From: Morinoia aosen | Lineage: Eukaryota > Arthropoda > Malacostraca > Amphipoda > Talitridae | Assembly (NCBI GenBank): GCA_030386875.1 | Contig: CM059563.1 | Coordinates: 36,866,139 to 36,930,138 of the forward strand | Length of the DNA stretch: 64,000 nt | Direction of reading: 5' to 3' | In this document: one piece after another, positions 23,160 through 32,335 of the stretch | Numbering within the stretch: the stretch's first letter is position 1 | Layout of the letters: each line of letters opens with the position of its first letter | Translations under genes and position numbers: made by a program | The notes under the pieces: generated by a model | What the model was told of the DNA's origin: nothing | What the model saw: only the letters and a program-made list of their open reading frames with translations | Database searches by the model: none

Positions 23160-25091
23160 TCATGCGTTCACAAAAGGGGCTGGAGACGTTTTTTTCGCAC
23201 TTTTTTCGTCATTAAGAGGTTCTGAGAGGTGAGGGGAATTTACGTTTTTCTGGCTCTGAATTCCCGTTCTGTGGTGATTTCTCGTATGGGGATTTGCAGA
23301 GAACTGAGAAATGCTCGTGTCAATTATATTTTTCTGGTGATGATTGTGCATACCGTTGGGTAGTGGATTTTCCATCGATTGTCGACTGCAATTTTGCAGC
23401 GATTTCTCTCTTCCTGTGGATTTTACTGCTTCCGAGTATGTGATTGGATGTTGATTTATACTCGTGTCTGAGAGGGGCTTTTCATCCTCTTCATCAGCAT
23501 TGGATAGCAACGAAAACCTATTTTTTGTAGGCACTCCGCAGTTGTTTGTGGCGGATGCAGGAGAGGGCTTGTTATATGAGGGCAAACATCGGGAGGAGAG
23601 GGGAGGAGAGGGTTTGTTATATGAAGGCAAACATCGGTTTAGGCTGCTGGAGGTTTCACGTGGATAGGCGGTCAACTTAGAACAATCATTCAACTCATTT
23701 TGCTGTTTTGAATAATCATTAGAGTATTCAATTTCTTCATTCAGATCATGGGAGTTTCTGACACAGGAGATAAAATTTGAAGTTAGTCTCAAAGGTGATT
23801 TTAGAGCAATTTGTTGAAGAAAATGATGCGTGTCTTCTCGCGTAACGGGCCAAGTGCGGACATTGTTGTAAGCTTCATCAACAGGACCGGTTTTTACATT
23901 TGCTCGCAGCGGAATCAGTTTAAGACCAATTTTTCTGCACAGGCTCGATGCCATGTACAATTGCTGCCCACTGCAGGCACTCACCACATAAATACGAGAA
24001 AGAAGATTCTTTGTCATGATCAGATTTTTTAACTTCGTGAGATTTTGGGACGAGAGGCTCAAACCTTTGAAACTAATTATATAGTTCCTGAAAGGAGGTG
24101 CGCGTTCAATCTCATCATAGAGATCATTTAGACGTTCCGAAGTTATGGTCTGAATCCTGCATGCACTATCAACGTCATCTCTGTTGATTTTTGTGAGACT
24201 ATTGTCTCCAACGAGAAAAGTGTCTAAAGGGGATTTCGCATAAGGATGGTTACTCGCAGCTACCACCGGCGTAAAATCATGAGCGCTGATACGATAATTT
24301 AAAGCAAAAAGCTGTTCTGTAATCACTTGAATATTTGATACAGTGGAAAAAATCGACGCTGGGCTTGGGGGATAATTTTGTCTCAAAGCTTTATTGAGAA
24401 ATGCAGCTGTAAGAGACAGCGTGTTATTTATTTCGTGAATAGTTTGGGAACTGGTCATTTGGAGAGGATGTAAGTACCCATCAAAAGCGGTAACAGGTCT
24501 GGTTGTATTTTTCTCCACTGAAAATCTTACGTTATCCTCGCAGTTTACGCTCTGAGGTATTTTACTGCCAGTATCAGCTGCTGCGTATGCATTTTCAAAC
24601 ATAACTTCGCCACCTGAAAGGTCTACACACAATTTATCATTAAAATTATAATTAAAATTACCCCTTTTACTTTCTGACTGATTGCACACATCCAAAATTT
24701 TATCGCGTTCTAACGATGACGTTGGTGTTTCCGTCGGCGGTGAACGATTTTGGGCTTTCTCAGTGACGCAGGGCAGGGGTGACGTCGCCATGACGCAATC
24801 GTTTAGGCGAGACGAAGGAGCTCGCAGTGCTGTGGCAGATTCCGCCAGTGACGCGGTATCTTCTTTACTAAAGATTCTCGGCTTTGTGGACGACGAGTCT
24901 TCTCGGACACAGTCCAAAGCGTGGGGTTGCGAGTCGAGTGCTGCTTGTACGTAATTTCTTGAACTCGCTTCGGGTGTGCCCGTAGCAGGTTTCAGAACTT
25001 GAGAAGATGAATTATTACTGGGAGCTGAATTATTACAAGCAGCGTCTGAGAGATTTTCGCACGTGTCAGATGACTCAGATTTTGCAGTCAT
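23160..25091 (-). CDS. LINE ORF1 protein, main part (643 aa)
   Basis: The longest intact frame in the window, from ATG at 25091 to TGA at 23162-23160. ORF1 proteins of LINEs normally bind and chaperone the element RNA. No zinc knuckle, RRM or clear coiled coil is visible. The first ~190 residues are Ser/Thr/Asn-rich and low complexity. Residues ~230-430 look globular; FLVGDNSLTKI near residue 290 and LSRIYVVSACSG near 370 resemble in order the strands of the SGNH esterase-like domain of some CR1/L2 ORF1 proteins, but the catalytic motifs are not convincing. Residues ~485-510 carry a tandem RCLPSYNKPSP repeat, visible in DNA as a duplicated piece at about 23566-23637. The start follows the upstream frame by a TAA-CTA-ATG junction in the same frame, so the protein may originally have begun at 25349. 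Confidence 0.78.
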   Translation of the reverse strand: MTAKSESSDTCENLSDAACNNSAPSNNSSSQVLKPATGTPEASSRNYVQAALDSQPHALDCVREDSSSTKPRIFSKEDTASLAESATALRAPSSRLNDCVMATSPLPCVTEKAQNRSPPTETPTSSLERDKILDVCNQSESKRGNFNYNFNDKLCVDLSGGEVMFENAYAAADTGSKIPQSVNCEDNVRFSVEKNTTRPVTAFDGYLHPLQMTSSQTIHEINNTLSLTAAFLNKALRQNYPPSPASIFSTVSNIQVITEQLFALNYRISAHDFTPVVAASNHPYAKSPLDTFLVGDNSLTKINRDDVDSACRIQTITSERLNDLYDEIERAPPFRNYIISFKGLSLSSQNLTKLKNLIMTKNLLSRIYVVSACSGQQLYMASSLCRKIGLKLIPLRANVKTGPVDEAYNNVRTWPVTREDTHHFLQQIALKSPLRLTSNFISCVRNSHDLNEEIEYSNDYSKQQNELNDCSKLTAYPRETSSSLNRCLPSYNKPSPPLSSRCLPSYNKPSPASATNNCGVPTKNRFSLLSNADEEDEKPLSDTSINQHPITYSEAVKSTGREKSLQNCSRQSMENPLPNGMHNHHQKNIIDTSISQFSANPHTRNHHRTGIQSQKNVNSPHLSEPLNDEKSAKKTSPAPFVNA

Positions 25092-25094
25092 TAG

Positions 25095-25349
25095 TTATGT
25101 TTTAGGGGCTGAGAAACACTTGCTTATATCAGACTTCACGAACGTCCGAGAAGCATTTTTCGGTTTGAGTGTTTGAGGACCTTGAACTGATGGATTTACA
25201 GGGGCGGATTTATTAGGTCTGCCTTTCTGCTTTATGGCTGGTGCTTTGCGCTTTTTACTGAGCTTTTCGTACGAAGCTGTACTGGAGGATGTTGTTTTTT
25301 CAGATGGGGCAACCTTCCGAGTAGTTGAACGAGTTCTATATTGATACAT
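25095..25349 (-). CDS. LINE ORF1 N-terminal segment, basic, ending at an in-frame TAA (84 aa)
   Basis: ATG at 25349 to TAA at 25097-25095, in the same frame as the 643-aa ORF1 that starts one sense codon later. It is strongly basic with Ser/Thr: KKRKAP resembles a nuclear localisation signal and KQKGRPNK resembles an AT-hook core (GRP flanked by basic residues), which would suit nucleic-acid binding. Either the TAA is a nonsense mutation that cut off the N-terminus of ORF1, or the two are read by reinitiation or readthrough at TAA-CTA-ATG. The sequence alone does not decide. Confidence 0.65.
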   Translation of the reverse strand: MYQYRTRSTTRKVAPSEKTTSSSTASYEKLSKKRKAPAIKQKGRPNKSAPVNPSVQGPQTLKPKNASRTFVKSDISKCFSAPKT

Positions 25350-27339
25350 TGTGACGTTGATAGAGAGGAAGAAAAATTAAATTTTGTTCATTGGGTTAAA
25401 GTAGAAGACCTCGCCTTTTAAAGGTAGATAAAAAGAGACTGCCAGTAGGAAAGGGGGGGGGGGCTTGGGGTGTAAGCCAGAGGAGGACAGAGTGTGAGCG
25501 GGAGGAGGGGGCAGGATGCTTGCGGTCGGCAGAGCAGAGCAGCGTTGCTTGCTGTCCTGCTTGGGGAAGAAAAGAGAAAAGAAAAAAAAAGAAAAGAAAG
25601 AAAAGAACTTCAACTTTTCCATAGAAGATTGCTCTGGTGAACTATTCGAGGAACGTCGTATTGTTCAAGTTTACTTCACATTGTGGAATTATGCTCTGTG
25701 TGTGAACACAGGCTCACTATATATGTTTAACATGGTAAATTATTTCCGAAGTTACTGGATCAAGTTTATTTAATTTTTATATTTAAAAGTTCCTTCAAAG
25801 AAGAAGAAGTGAATAAAAACGACAATGACGTTCAAACTTTTGCAGGTTGACACATTTTACTCATTCAGTTTCTCAACGTTTCATAATTACAAAATTTGTA
25901 AATTTGTAAATTTGTAATCCCTCATTCACTTTTTATGTCACTATTTACCAAAGTTAACTGGTGGGTCACTATTTGACCAAAAGAAAAGTTAAATTTTTTA
26001 ATTCAGAGGAAGTTGAAAAATTGGGTGACTAACTTTCAACAAGAAAAATAGCTATCATTAAAATGTTTGCGGATGAGGGATTGCGTTGCTCGTTCACATA
26101 TGAAGACGAAAATGACTGCCTCTTAATGCCAGATGAAGAGAAGCCGCCCGTAAGCAAGAGGGGGAGGGGTAGAGGAAAAGAGAAGGTAGAGTAGACAGAG
26201 ACGGGGGTGCGGGGGAGCAGGATGCTTGCGGTGATCCAGCTTGGCGTTGCTCGTTCGTCTGCTTGTGAAGAAAACAATACAATTTTTTCCGTGTGAAGAT
26301 TGCTATGGTGAGCTATCCACCAGACGTCATATTGCTGAAAATTCGCCTCACGTTGTGGAATTATGTTCTAGCAGTGAACACAGATTTCAGTGTCAGTGTC
26401 AGTGAACATAGACAGTAGACTCATTTTTTTGGTAGGATGCCCCAGAAGTCGCTGAACTTATTCGGGCCCACAGGTAGCTATATTCAAACTTGTCCATTGT
26501 ACTAGACTTAAGAAACATTCTACCTCTGTATCTCCTGTGGTAAATAAATTGTTTAAATTGTTAAAAAATTGTTTAAGTTAGCCACTATTACAGCGTGGCA
26601 ATTTTTCCAGGGATAGGGTAGGCTGGGGGGAGGAAGGGGTGCGGGCGCAGACTTGGGGTAGCTGGGCCCTCACAGAGGTCTAGTGTTTCAGGGTGTCGCA
26701 TTTTATTCACTCATTTTGAGACCTTCAACATTTACAGAATTTATTTTTCTCTAAATCACTTTTTACGTCACTGTTTCACAAAGAGTTCTCAATAAAAGGA
26801 CAGAGTTACTTACTGGTAAAGTAATTTGAGCACAATTTTGAGGATTAAAGGTCGAAATTGAGCGTCATAGACACTCAACATAATTTTTGTAATAACTGAT
26901 AAAAATTACAAAAAAATTATCACTGTGTTTTATGTTTGTCTTCACGAAATTCAAATTTGCTACTGCATCGGACCTTTTTTGTTTACATGGTGGTATTAGT
27001 GGTACGTTTTTTCTATATGCGGAAGAGGGAGGAGCCGGCGTTGCGGTTGACCAGGGAGGGAAGCTACACCGAGGGTTGCTACACAGACTTCGAGTGGAGA
27101 CAAAGTTTACAGAAAGCACCAGTCTGTTTTTGCACAATAAAATTGGTCACAACTGATTGTATTTAATAACTGTTTTTCATTTTCGCGATTCGATGAGGTA
27201 GAAAGCACATTCACAGATACTCAGTTCGAGTTTGGGGTTTGGGGAAAGTTTCGTTCCCTTACATTTTGAAATGTTTGACGCCGCGTTTATGCGGAGCGTC
27301 AGTTCACCTCCGCACCCGACGAGCCGCACCCGAGTCCAA
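25350..27339 (-). promoter_or_regulatory. LINE 5' leader / presumed internal promoter region
   Basis: About 2 kb upstream of ORF1 with no convincing reading frame. LINE promoters are internal and lie here by family knowledge. The extreme 5' end on the minus strand is G/C-rich and contains TCGGGTGCGG twice, 14 bp apart (27333-27324 and 27319-27310). The leader holds diverged internal duplications: GCAGGATGCTTGCGGT at 25511 and 26217; GAAGATTGCT(C/A)TGGTGA, followed by a TTGTGGAATTATG block, near 25624 and 26295; CACTTTTTA(T/C)GTCACT at 25927 and 26758. Also present are an 11-G run at 25453-25463, a polypurine run at about 25564-25607 and other G-rich stretches near 26160-26215 and 26620-26650. 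Confidence 0.6.
25885..25918. repeat. Short palindromic tandem repeat (AAATTTGTA)n
   Basis: Three copies of a 9-bp AAATTTGTA unit flanked by AATTAC on the left and GTAAT on the right. The unit is nearly self-complementary, so the tract can form a small A/T hairpin. It lies in the LINE leader and has no obvious role. Confidence 0.75.
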
Positions 27340-29805
27340 GCAAGGCTTCCAATGAAAAAAAAAATTAACATAAGAAACGTTAATAAAAATTCCTGACTTA
27401 CCACTAATGAGAAAATTCAAAGCTAGAATGACGACACCAATTTTTATCAGTGATAGGGTTTCACTCTACTTCTAAATTCGAAGCCTGCCAACAGTCAGCG
27501 TCAGCGTTTCTGGCAGTCACAGCAGCAGACACAATACCGCAAGGATTCCAATGTAAAATAAAAATGATTAACAAAAGAAACGTTAATAAAAATTCCTGAC
27601 TTACAACTAAGTGGAAAATTCACGGGTAGAATGACGATACCAATTTTTATCAGTGATAAGGTTCACTCTAATTCTAAATTCAAAGCCTGCCAACAGACAG
27701 CGTCAGCGTTACTGGCATTCACAGCAGCAGATACAATACCGCAAGGATTCCTATGTAAAATAGAATAAAATTACCAAGATAAACGTTCATAAAAGTTCCT
27801 GACTTACAACTAAGGAGAAAATTCACATTAGAATGACGACACCAATTTTTATCAGAGATAGGGTTTCACTCTACTTATAAATTCGAAGCCTGCCAACAGA
27901 CAGCGTCAGCGTAACTGGCAGTCACAGCAGCAAACACAATACCGCAAGGCTTCCTATGTAAAATAAAATGAAATCAACAGTAGAAACGTTAATAAAAATT
28001 CCTGACTTACAACAACGAAGAAAATTCACAGCTAGAATGACGACACCAATTTTAACCAGTGATTGGGTTTCACTCTACTTCTAAATTCGAAGCCTTCCAA
28101 CAGACAGCGTCAGCGTTACTGGCAGTCACAGCAGCAGACACAATACTGCAAGGCTTCCTATGTAAAATAAAATAAAATTAACACAAGAAACGTTGATAAA
28201 AATTCATGACCTACAACTAAGAAGAAAATTCACAGCTAGAATGACGACACCAATTTTAATCAGTGGTTGGGTTTCACTCTACTTCTGAATTCGATGCCTG
28301 CCAACAGACAGCGTCAGCGTTACTGACAGTCACAGCAGCAGACACAATACCGCAAGGCTTCCTATGTAAAAAAAAAATTAACAAAAGAAACGTTAATAAA
28401 AATTCCTGACTTACAACTAAGGAGAAAATTCACAGCTGGAATGACGACACCAATTTTTATCAGTGAAAGGGCTTCACTCTACTTCTAAATTCGAAGCATG
28501 CCAACAGACAGCGTCAGCGTTACTGGCAGTCACAGCAGCAGACACAATACCGCAAGGCTACCTATTTATAACAAAATAAAATTAATAAAAGAAACGTTAA
28601 TGAAAATTCCTGACTTACAACTAAAAAGAAAATTCACAGCTAGAATGACGACACCAATTTTTATCAGTGATAGGGTTTCACTCTACTTCTAAATTCGAAG
28701 CCTGCTAACAGACAGCGTCAGCGTTACTGTCAGTCAAAGCAGCAGACACAACACCGCACGGTTTCCTATGTAAAATAAAATATAATAAACAGAAGTAAAG
28801 TTAATTATAATTCCAGACTTAAAACTAAGGGGAAAATTCACAGCTAGAATGACGACACCAATTTTTATCAGTGATAGGGTTTCACTCTACTTCTTAATTC
28901 GAAGCCTGCCAACAGACAGCGTCAGCGTTACTGGCAGTCGCAGCAGCAAACACAATACCTCAAGGCCTCCTATGCAAAATAAAAAAAATTTACAAAAGAA
29001 ACGTTAATAAAAATTCCTTCCTCACAACTAAGGACAAAATTTACAGCTAGAATGACGACACCAATTTTTATCAGTAATAGGGTTTCACTCTACTTTTAAA
29101 TTCGAAGCCTGCCAACAGACAGCGTCAGCGTCACTGGCAGTCACAACGCAGACACAATACTGCAAGGCTTCCTTTGTAAAATAAAATGAAATTAACAAAA
29201 GAAACGTTAATAAAAATTTCTGACTTACAACTAAGGAGAAAATTCACAGCTTGAGTGACGACACCAATTTCAATCTGTGATTGGGTTTCACTCTACTTAT
29301 AAATTCGAAGCCTGCCAACAGACAACGTCAGCGTTACTGGCAGTCACAGCAGCAGACACAATACCGCATGGCTTCCTATGTAAAATAAAATAAAATTAAC
29401 AAAAGATACGTTGATAAAAATTCCTGACCTACAACTAAGAAGAAAATTCACAGCTAGAATGACGACACCAATTTTTATCAGTGAAAGGGTTTCACTCTAC
29501 TTATAAATTCGAAGCCTGCCAACAGACAGCGTCAGCGTTACTGGCAGTCACAGCAGCAAACACAATACCTCAAGGCCTCCCTTGCAAAATAATAAAAAAT
29601 TTACAAAAGAAACGTTAATTAAAAATCCTTTCTTACAACTAAGGACAAAGTTTACAGCTAGAATGACGACACCAATTTTTATCAGTAATAGGGTTTCACT
29701 CTACTTTTAAATTCGAAGCCTGCCAACAGACAGCGTCAGCGTCACTGGCAGTCACAACGCAGACACAATACTGCAAGGCTTCCTTTGTAAAATAAAATGA
29801 AATTA
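27340..29805. repeat. Satellite array, middle block between LINE and PLE
   Basis: About 12 monomers continuing the same array in the same orientation and phase. The first partial monomer (CAAGGCTTCCAATGAAAAAAA) completes the one truncated at 17349. Variants link it to both neighbours: the ATGAAAAAAAAA monomer also occurs near 5570 and 16550, and the ACAGAAGTAAAGTTAATTAT monomer near 28788 recurs near 41690 and 43525. The block ends at the PLE with the TSD ATAAAATGAAATTA. No gene was seen. Confidence 0.96.
28940..29805. repeat. Three-monomer local repeat (609-bp period)
   Basis: The monomer with CAAACACAATACCTCAAGGC near 28946 recurs near 29555, offset about 609 bp (three monomers), followed in both by GGACAAA(A/G)TTTACAGC and by an ACAACGCAGAC/TTCCTTTGTAAAATAAAATG monomer. 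The second copy of that last monomer is the one into which the PLE inserted; the first copy, around 29158-29310, preserves the uninterrupted target. Confidence 0.82.
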
Positions 29806-29834
29806 GGAATATTTATCTTAACGATTAGACTAAT

Positions 29835-30119
29835 TATAAAATTTAGGGCAAGAACCACACCACAAAGCATATTATTTTTTCAAAAATTAAAAAAACATAT
29901 TTGTGGTCATCTATAAGAACGTTTCGGGCCGAAACCCATCTTCAGCTAAGAAATCTGGAATGATAAAAAAGTCGTACGTAAAATAGAAAAACATGAGCCA
30001 GATATTTGAACAAAAAACATTTATAAAGCAAAAAAATTTTTTAAAACAGACACGAAAACTGCAACAGCTACGCATCACAAAGGAACAAAAGACAAAGCGC
30101 TTAAAAAATAAAATCGAAG
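29835..30119. repeat. PLE left inverted terminal repeat
   Basis: 285 bp that match 32336-32620 as a reverse complement with only a handful of differences. It begins TATAAAATTTAGGGCAAG and ends AATAAAATCGAAG. A 29-bp segment (29806-29834) lies outside it with no counterpart at the other end, so the left end is longer. The hairpin-like motif GTTTCGGGCCGAAAC at 29921-29935 is the antisense form of the motif in the right repeat. Confidence 0.92.
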
Positions 30120-31064
30120 TCATTTTTAGTCATTTTTAGATCTGTGCGTCTCTCAATTGGTGAATTTATAGCTGCCACGAAGGTCACTCATGTGAAGAAA
30201 CTCAAAGATCTGGGAATTCTCAACCATCTTCAGCCCTGCAACCCTGACAAGGTCATTTTCAACTTCAGCTCTATTCACCTAACTTCACGTCTTAGAACTC
30301 TACTGGCTTTTGGCTTGGATTTTGGTTTGCCCGTGTACAAACTTGATTATTTTAAATATTTTCTATGTTTCGAAAAGTTAGCGCTTGATCTTAAATCTCA
30401 AATAATTGCAGAAGATACTAGTTTTGATGAATTTTGCAACCGCTTGCGGTCAGTGACTCATAAATTCTTTTACAACTTCAGAAGTTCAAAAATATTTCCT
30501 GCTGTATTTTCGTATGCAGATGTAGCCTTGTTGAAAGAGCTAGGCCGTAATCCGAATCTGGTCGTGTGTAAGCCTGATAAGGGCCGGGGTGTGGTCCTTG
30601 TTGACAGACCGGTATATGTCGAAAAAATGACCGCTATTATTTCTGACCCCACAAAATTTGAAATAATAATTGAACCTATTCATCTCTACGCTACCAAAAT
30701 AGAGGATAAAATCAACAACTTTTCGCGCAAACTCAAGAAGATTTCGGTGCTCAGTGACGGAGTTTACAATAGCTTGTTTGTTTCCGGTTCTGGCCCAGGC
30801 ATACTATATGGCTTACCTAAGGTTCACAAGGCCGATTTCGCTAGGAAGTTTCAATTTAGACCCATATTTGCCGCTTATAATACGCCTAGCTTCAAAATTG
30901 CAAAGTATCTCGTTCCTGTTTTAAACCCACTTACCACTAGTAATTACACTGTTGATAATTCATTTGTATTTATAGATAGACTCTCCAAACTAAGCAGTTC
31001 AGCTAATTATTTTATGGCATCCTTTGACGTTGAAAGTCTGTTCACCAATGTACCTTTAAAATAA
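30105..31064 (+). pseudogene. PLE ORF fragment: N-terminal part and RT fingers/palm to motif A
   Basis: Open from just after a TAA at 30102 to a TAA at 31062-31064; the first usable start-like codon is GTG at 30144, and no ATG precedes the conserved region. Counting from 30144 there are 306 residues. CKPDKGRGVVLVDRPVY is the Penelope N-terminal RT block, LYGLPKVHK and RPIFAAYNTP are the fingers blocks, and SFDVESLFTNVPL at the end is RT motif A with its catalytic Asp. The stop falls immediately after motif A; the same frame then continues with MDICISQLF, so the TAA is a nonsense change and not the natural end. The RT copies the element RNA at the target. Confidence 0.92.
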
Positions 31065-31220
31065 ACCATGGATATTTGTATTTCGCAGCTTTTTAGAAAT
31101 GCTGCTTCCACTGTTTTAGGGTTATCGCGGGATCTGTTTAAAACCTTGCTTGAGCATAGTGTTCTTAATTCATTTTTTATTTTCGAGGGCAAATTATACA
31201 GGTAGCTTGATGGTCTGGGG
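31065..31220 (+). pseudogene. PLE ORF segment between the two nonsense codons
   Basis: Same frame as the flanking fragments. It encodes about 46 residues with Penelope-like sequence (MDICISQLF, FIFEGKLYR) and then a TAG at 31203-31205 just ahead of the motif B segment LDGLGMGLPLGP. Family members read through this region without stops, and the TAG stands where a Gln-type codon is usual. It joins the two larger fragments into one gene. Confidence 0.85.
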
Positions 31221-32267
31221 ATGGGACTTCCCCTGGGGCCAACGTTTGCCAATCTTTTTATGAGCCATCACGAAAAGGCTTGGTTGCGGGATTGTCCTCA
31301 AGAGTTTGCCCCAATATTTTATCAGAGATACATCGATGATGGTTTCGTTTTGTTTAAGGACCCTTCTCATCCCCATCTCTTCCTTGAATATCTTAATAGT
31401 AAACACGATTCAATTAATTTCACCATGGAATGCGAAAGCAACAACCAGTTAGCGTTTTTAGATACCATGGTCACCAGGCGCAATGGCACGCTGGAAACTT
31501 CTGTGTTTAGGAAACCCTCTTTTTCGGGCCTTGGTTCTAGTTTTTTTAGTTTTTGTTCTTTTAAATTTAAAATCAATGCAATTAAAACTCTGCTATCTAG
31601 AGCTTATATGATCTGCTCGACATATGAGGTTTTACATGCTGAACTTCAATTTTTACGTTCTTTTTTTACTGACAATGGTTTTCCTCTTAATTTAGTTGAA
31701 TCGAAAATTAGGTATTTTCTGGATAGCATACACAAAGCTGATCCTACGCCTTTGACCGCTGCGAAATTGGATATGTTTGTTTCAATGCCATACTTTGGTC
31801 AGCAATCTGAAAAATTGAAACGTGAATTATTGCAACTTGTGTCAACCTACTTTCCCCAAATTTCCCTCAAGCTCATCCCTGTCAATTCTTATACAATAGG
31901 TTCCTTGTTCCATTACAAAGACAAAATTCCAATGTGTCTCCGCTCTTGCTTAGTTTATCGTTTTCGTTGTGCACAGTGTGCATCTGCATATGTTGGTTCT
32001 ACGAACCGAACTTTGCGCGTTAGGCGAGCTGAGCACGTTGGAATCAGTCATAGAACAGGTGCACGTCTTTGCCACCCATCCCACTCTTCGATCCGTTCAC
32101 ACACTGATTTTCAATGTAACGTAAAAATCTCAGACTCTGACTTTTCTATCATTGGCTCCTCTAGTTCTTCCATAAAACTTAGAATATTAGAATCTCTGCA
32201 TATTCATAAATCCAAACCTGAGCTCAACGACATGCAAAGTGCGCATCCTCTACTTTTAGTTGGTTAG
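31221..32267 (+). pseudogene. PLE ORF fragment: RT motifs B-E, thumb and GIY-YIG endonuclease
   Basis: 348 residues from the Met within motif B. MGLPLGPTFANLFM at 1-14 is motif B, and RYIDDGFVLF at 36-45 is motif C with the catalytic Asp pair. LAFLDTMVTR (78-87) and TSVFRKPSFSG (93-103) are the downstream Penelope blocks, and SRAYMICS (126-133) lies in the thumb. The C-terminal domain from about 240 has the GIY-YIG layout: VYRFRC with a CAQC pair, YVGST at 257-261, LRVRRAEHVGISHRTG at 265-280, and ESLHIHKSKPELN at 324-336 with the likely catalytic Glu. This endonuclease would nick the target DNA. The whole frame from 30144 is ~707 codons, close to family length. All visible catalytic residues are intact. 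Confidence 0.94.
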
Positions 32268-32335
32268 TCAGTTACTCTCACCGAATTCTAGTGATCACTT
32301 GCCCTTCCGTCCCTTTGTGATCTTAGGATAGTTAG

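Larger units (their letters stand above)
17350..27339 (-). mobile_element. Full-length-sized LINE (L2/CR1-like non-LTR retrotransposon), inactivated
   Basis: A single 9990-bp insertion splits one satellite monomer. The left array ends in GCAAG (17345-17349) and the right array resumes with GCAAG (27340-27344), a 5-bp target duplication. Read on the minus strand, the element has a G/C-rich 5' end, a ~2-kb leader, ORF1 (25349-23160), a gap, ORF2 (22584-19114), a ~1.76-kb 3' UTR and a (TTTC)n 3' tail. ORF2 combines OTU protease, APE endonuclease and reverse transcriptase domains without an RNase H. Conserved RT blocks and the C-terminal GQKALSISGALLWNKLP block place it in the L2/CR1/Daphne/Crack part of the Jockey group; I cannot name the clade more exactly. 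Four in-frame stops and likely frameshifts mean this copy cannot encode its full proteins. Confidence 0.93.

Noticed and set aside
23464-24954. Plus-strand open frames of 67-90 codons (23464, 23811, 24682)
   Set aside because: They are antisense shadows of LINE ORF1.
17350-27339. Two or more separate insertions stacked between the satellite blocks
   Set aside because: The satellite rejoins in exact phase with a 5-bp duplication, and the order leader-ORF1-ORF2-3' UTR-tail accounts for the whole interval. One LINE is the simplest explanation, although a small nested insertion in 22585-23159 cannot be excluded.
25377-27404. Open frames of 60-90 codons in the LINE leader on both strands
   Set aside because: They overlap one another, are driven by polypurine or G-rich tracts, and show no family resemblance; one runs into the satellite.
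29911-31576. Minus-strand open frames over the PLE (29911, 30470, 31007, 31194, 31367)
   Set aside because: They are antisense to the clearly conserved PLE frame or lie in its terminal repeat.
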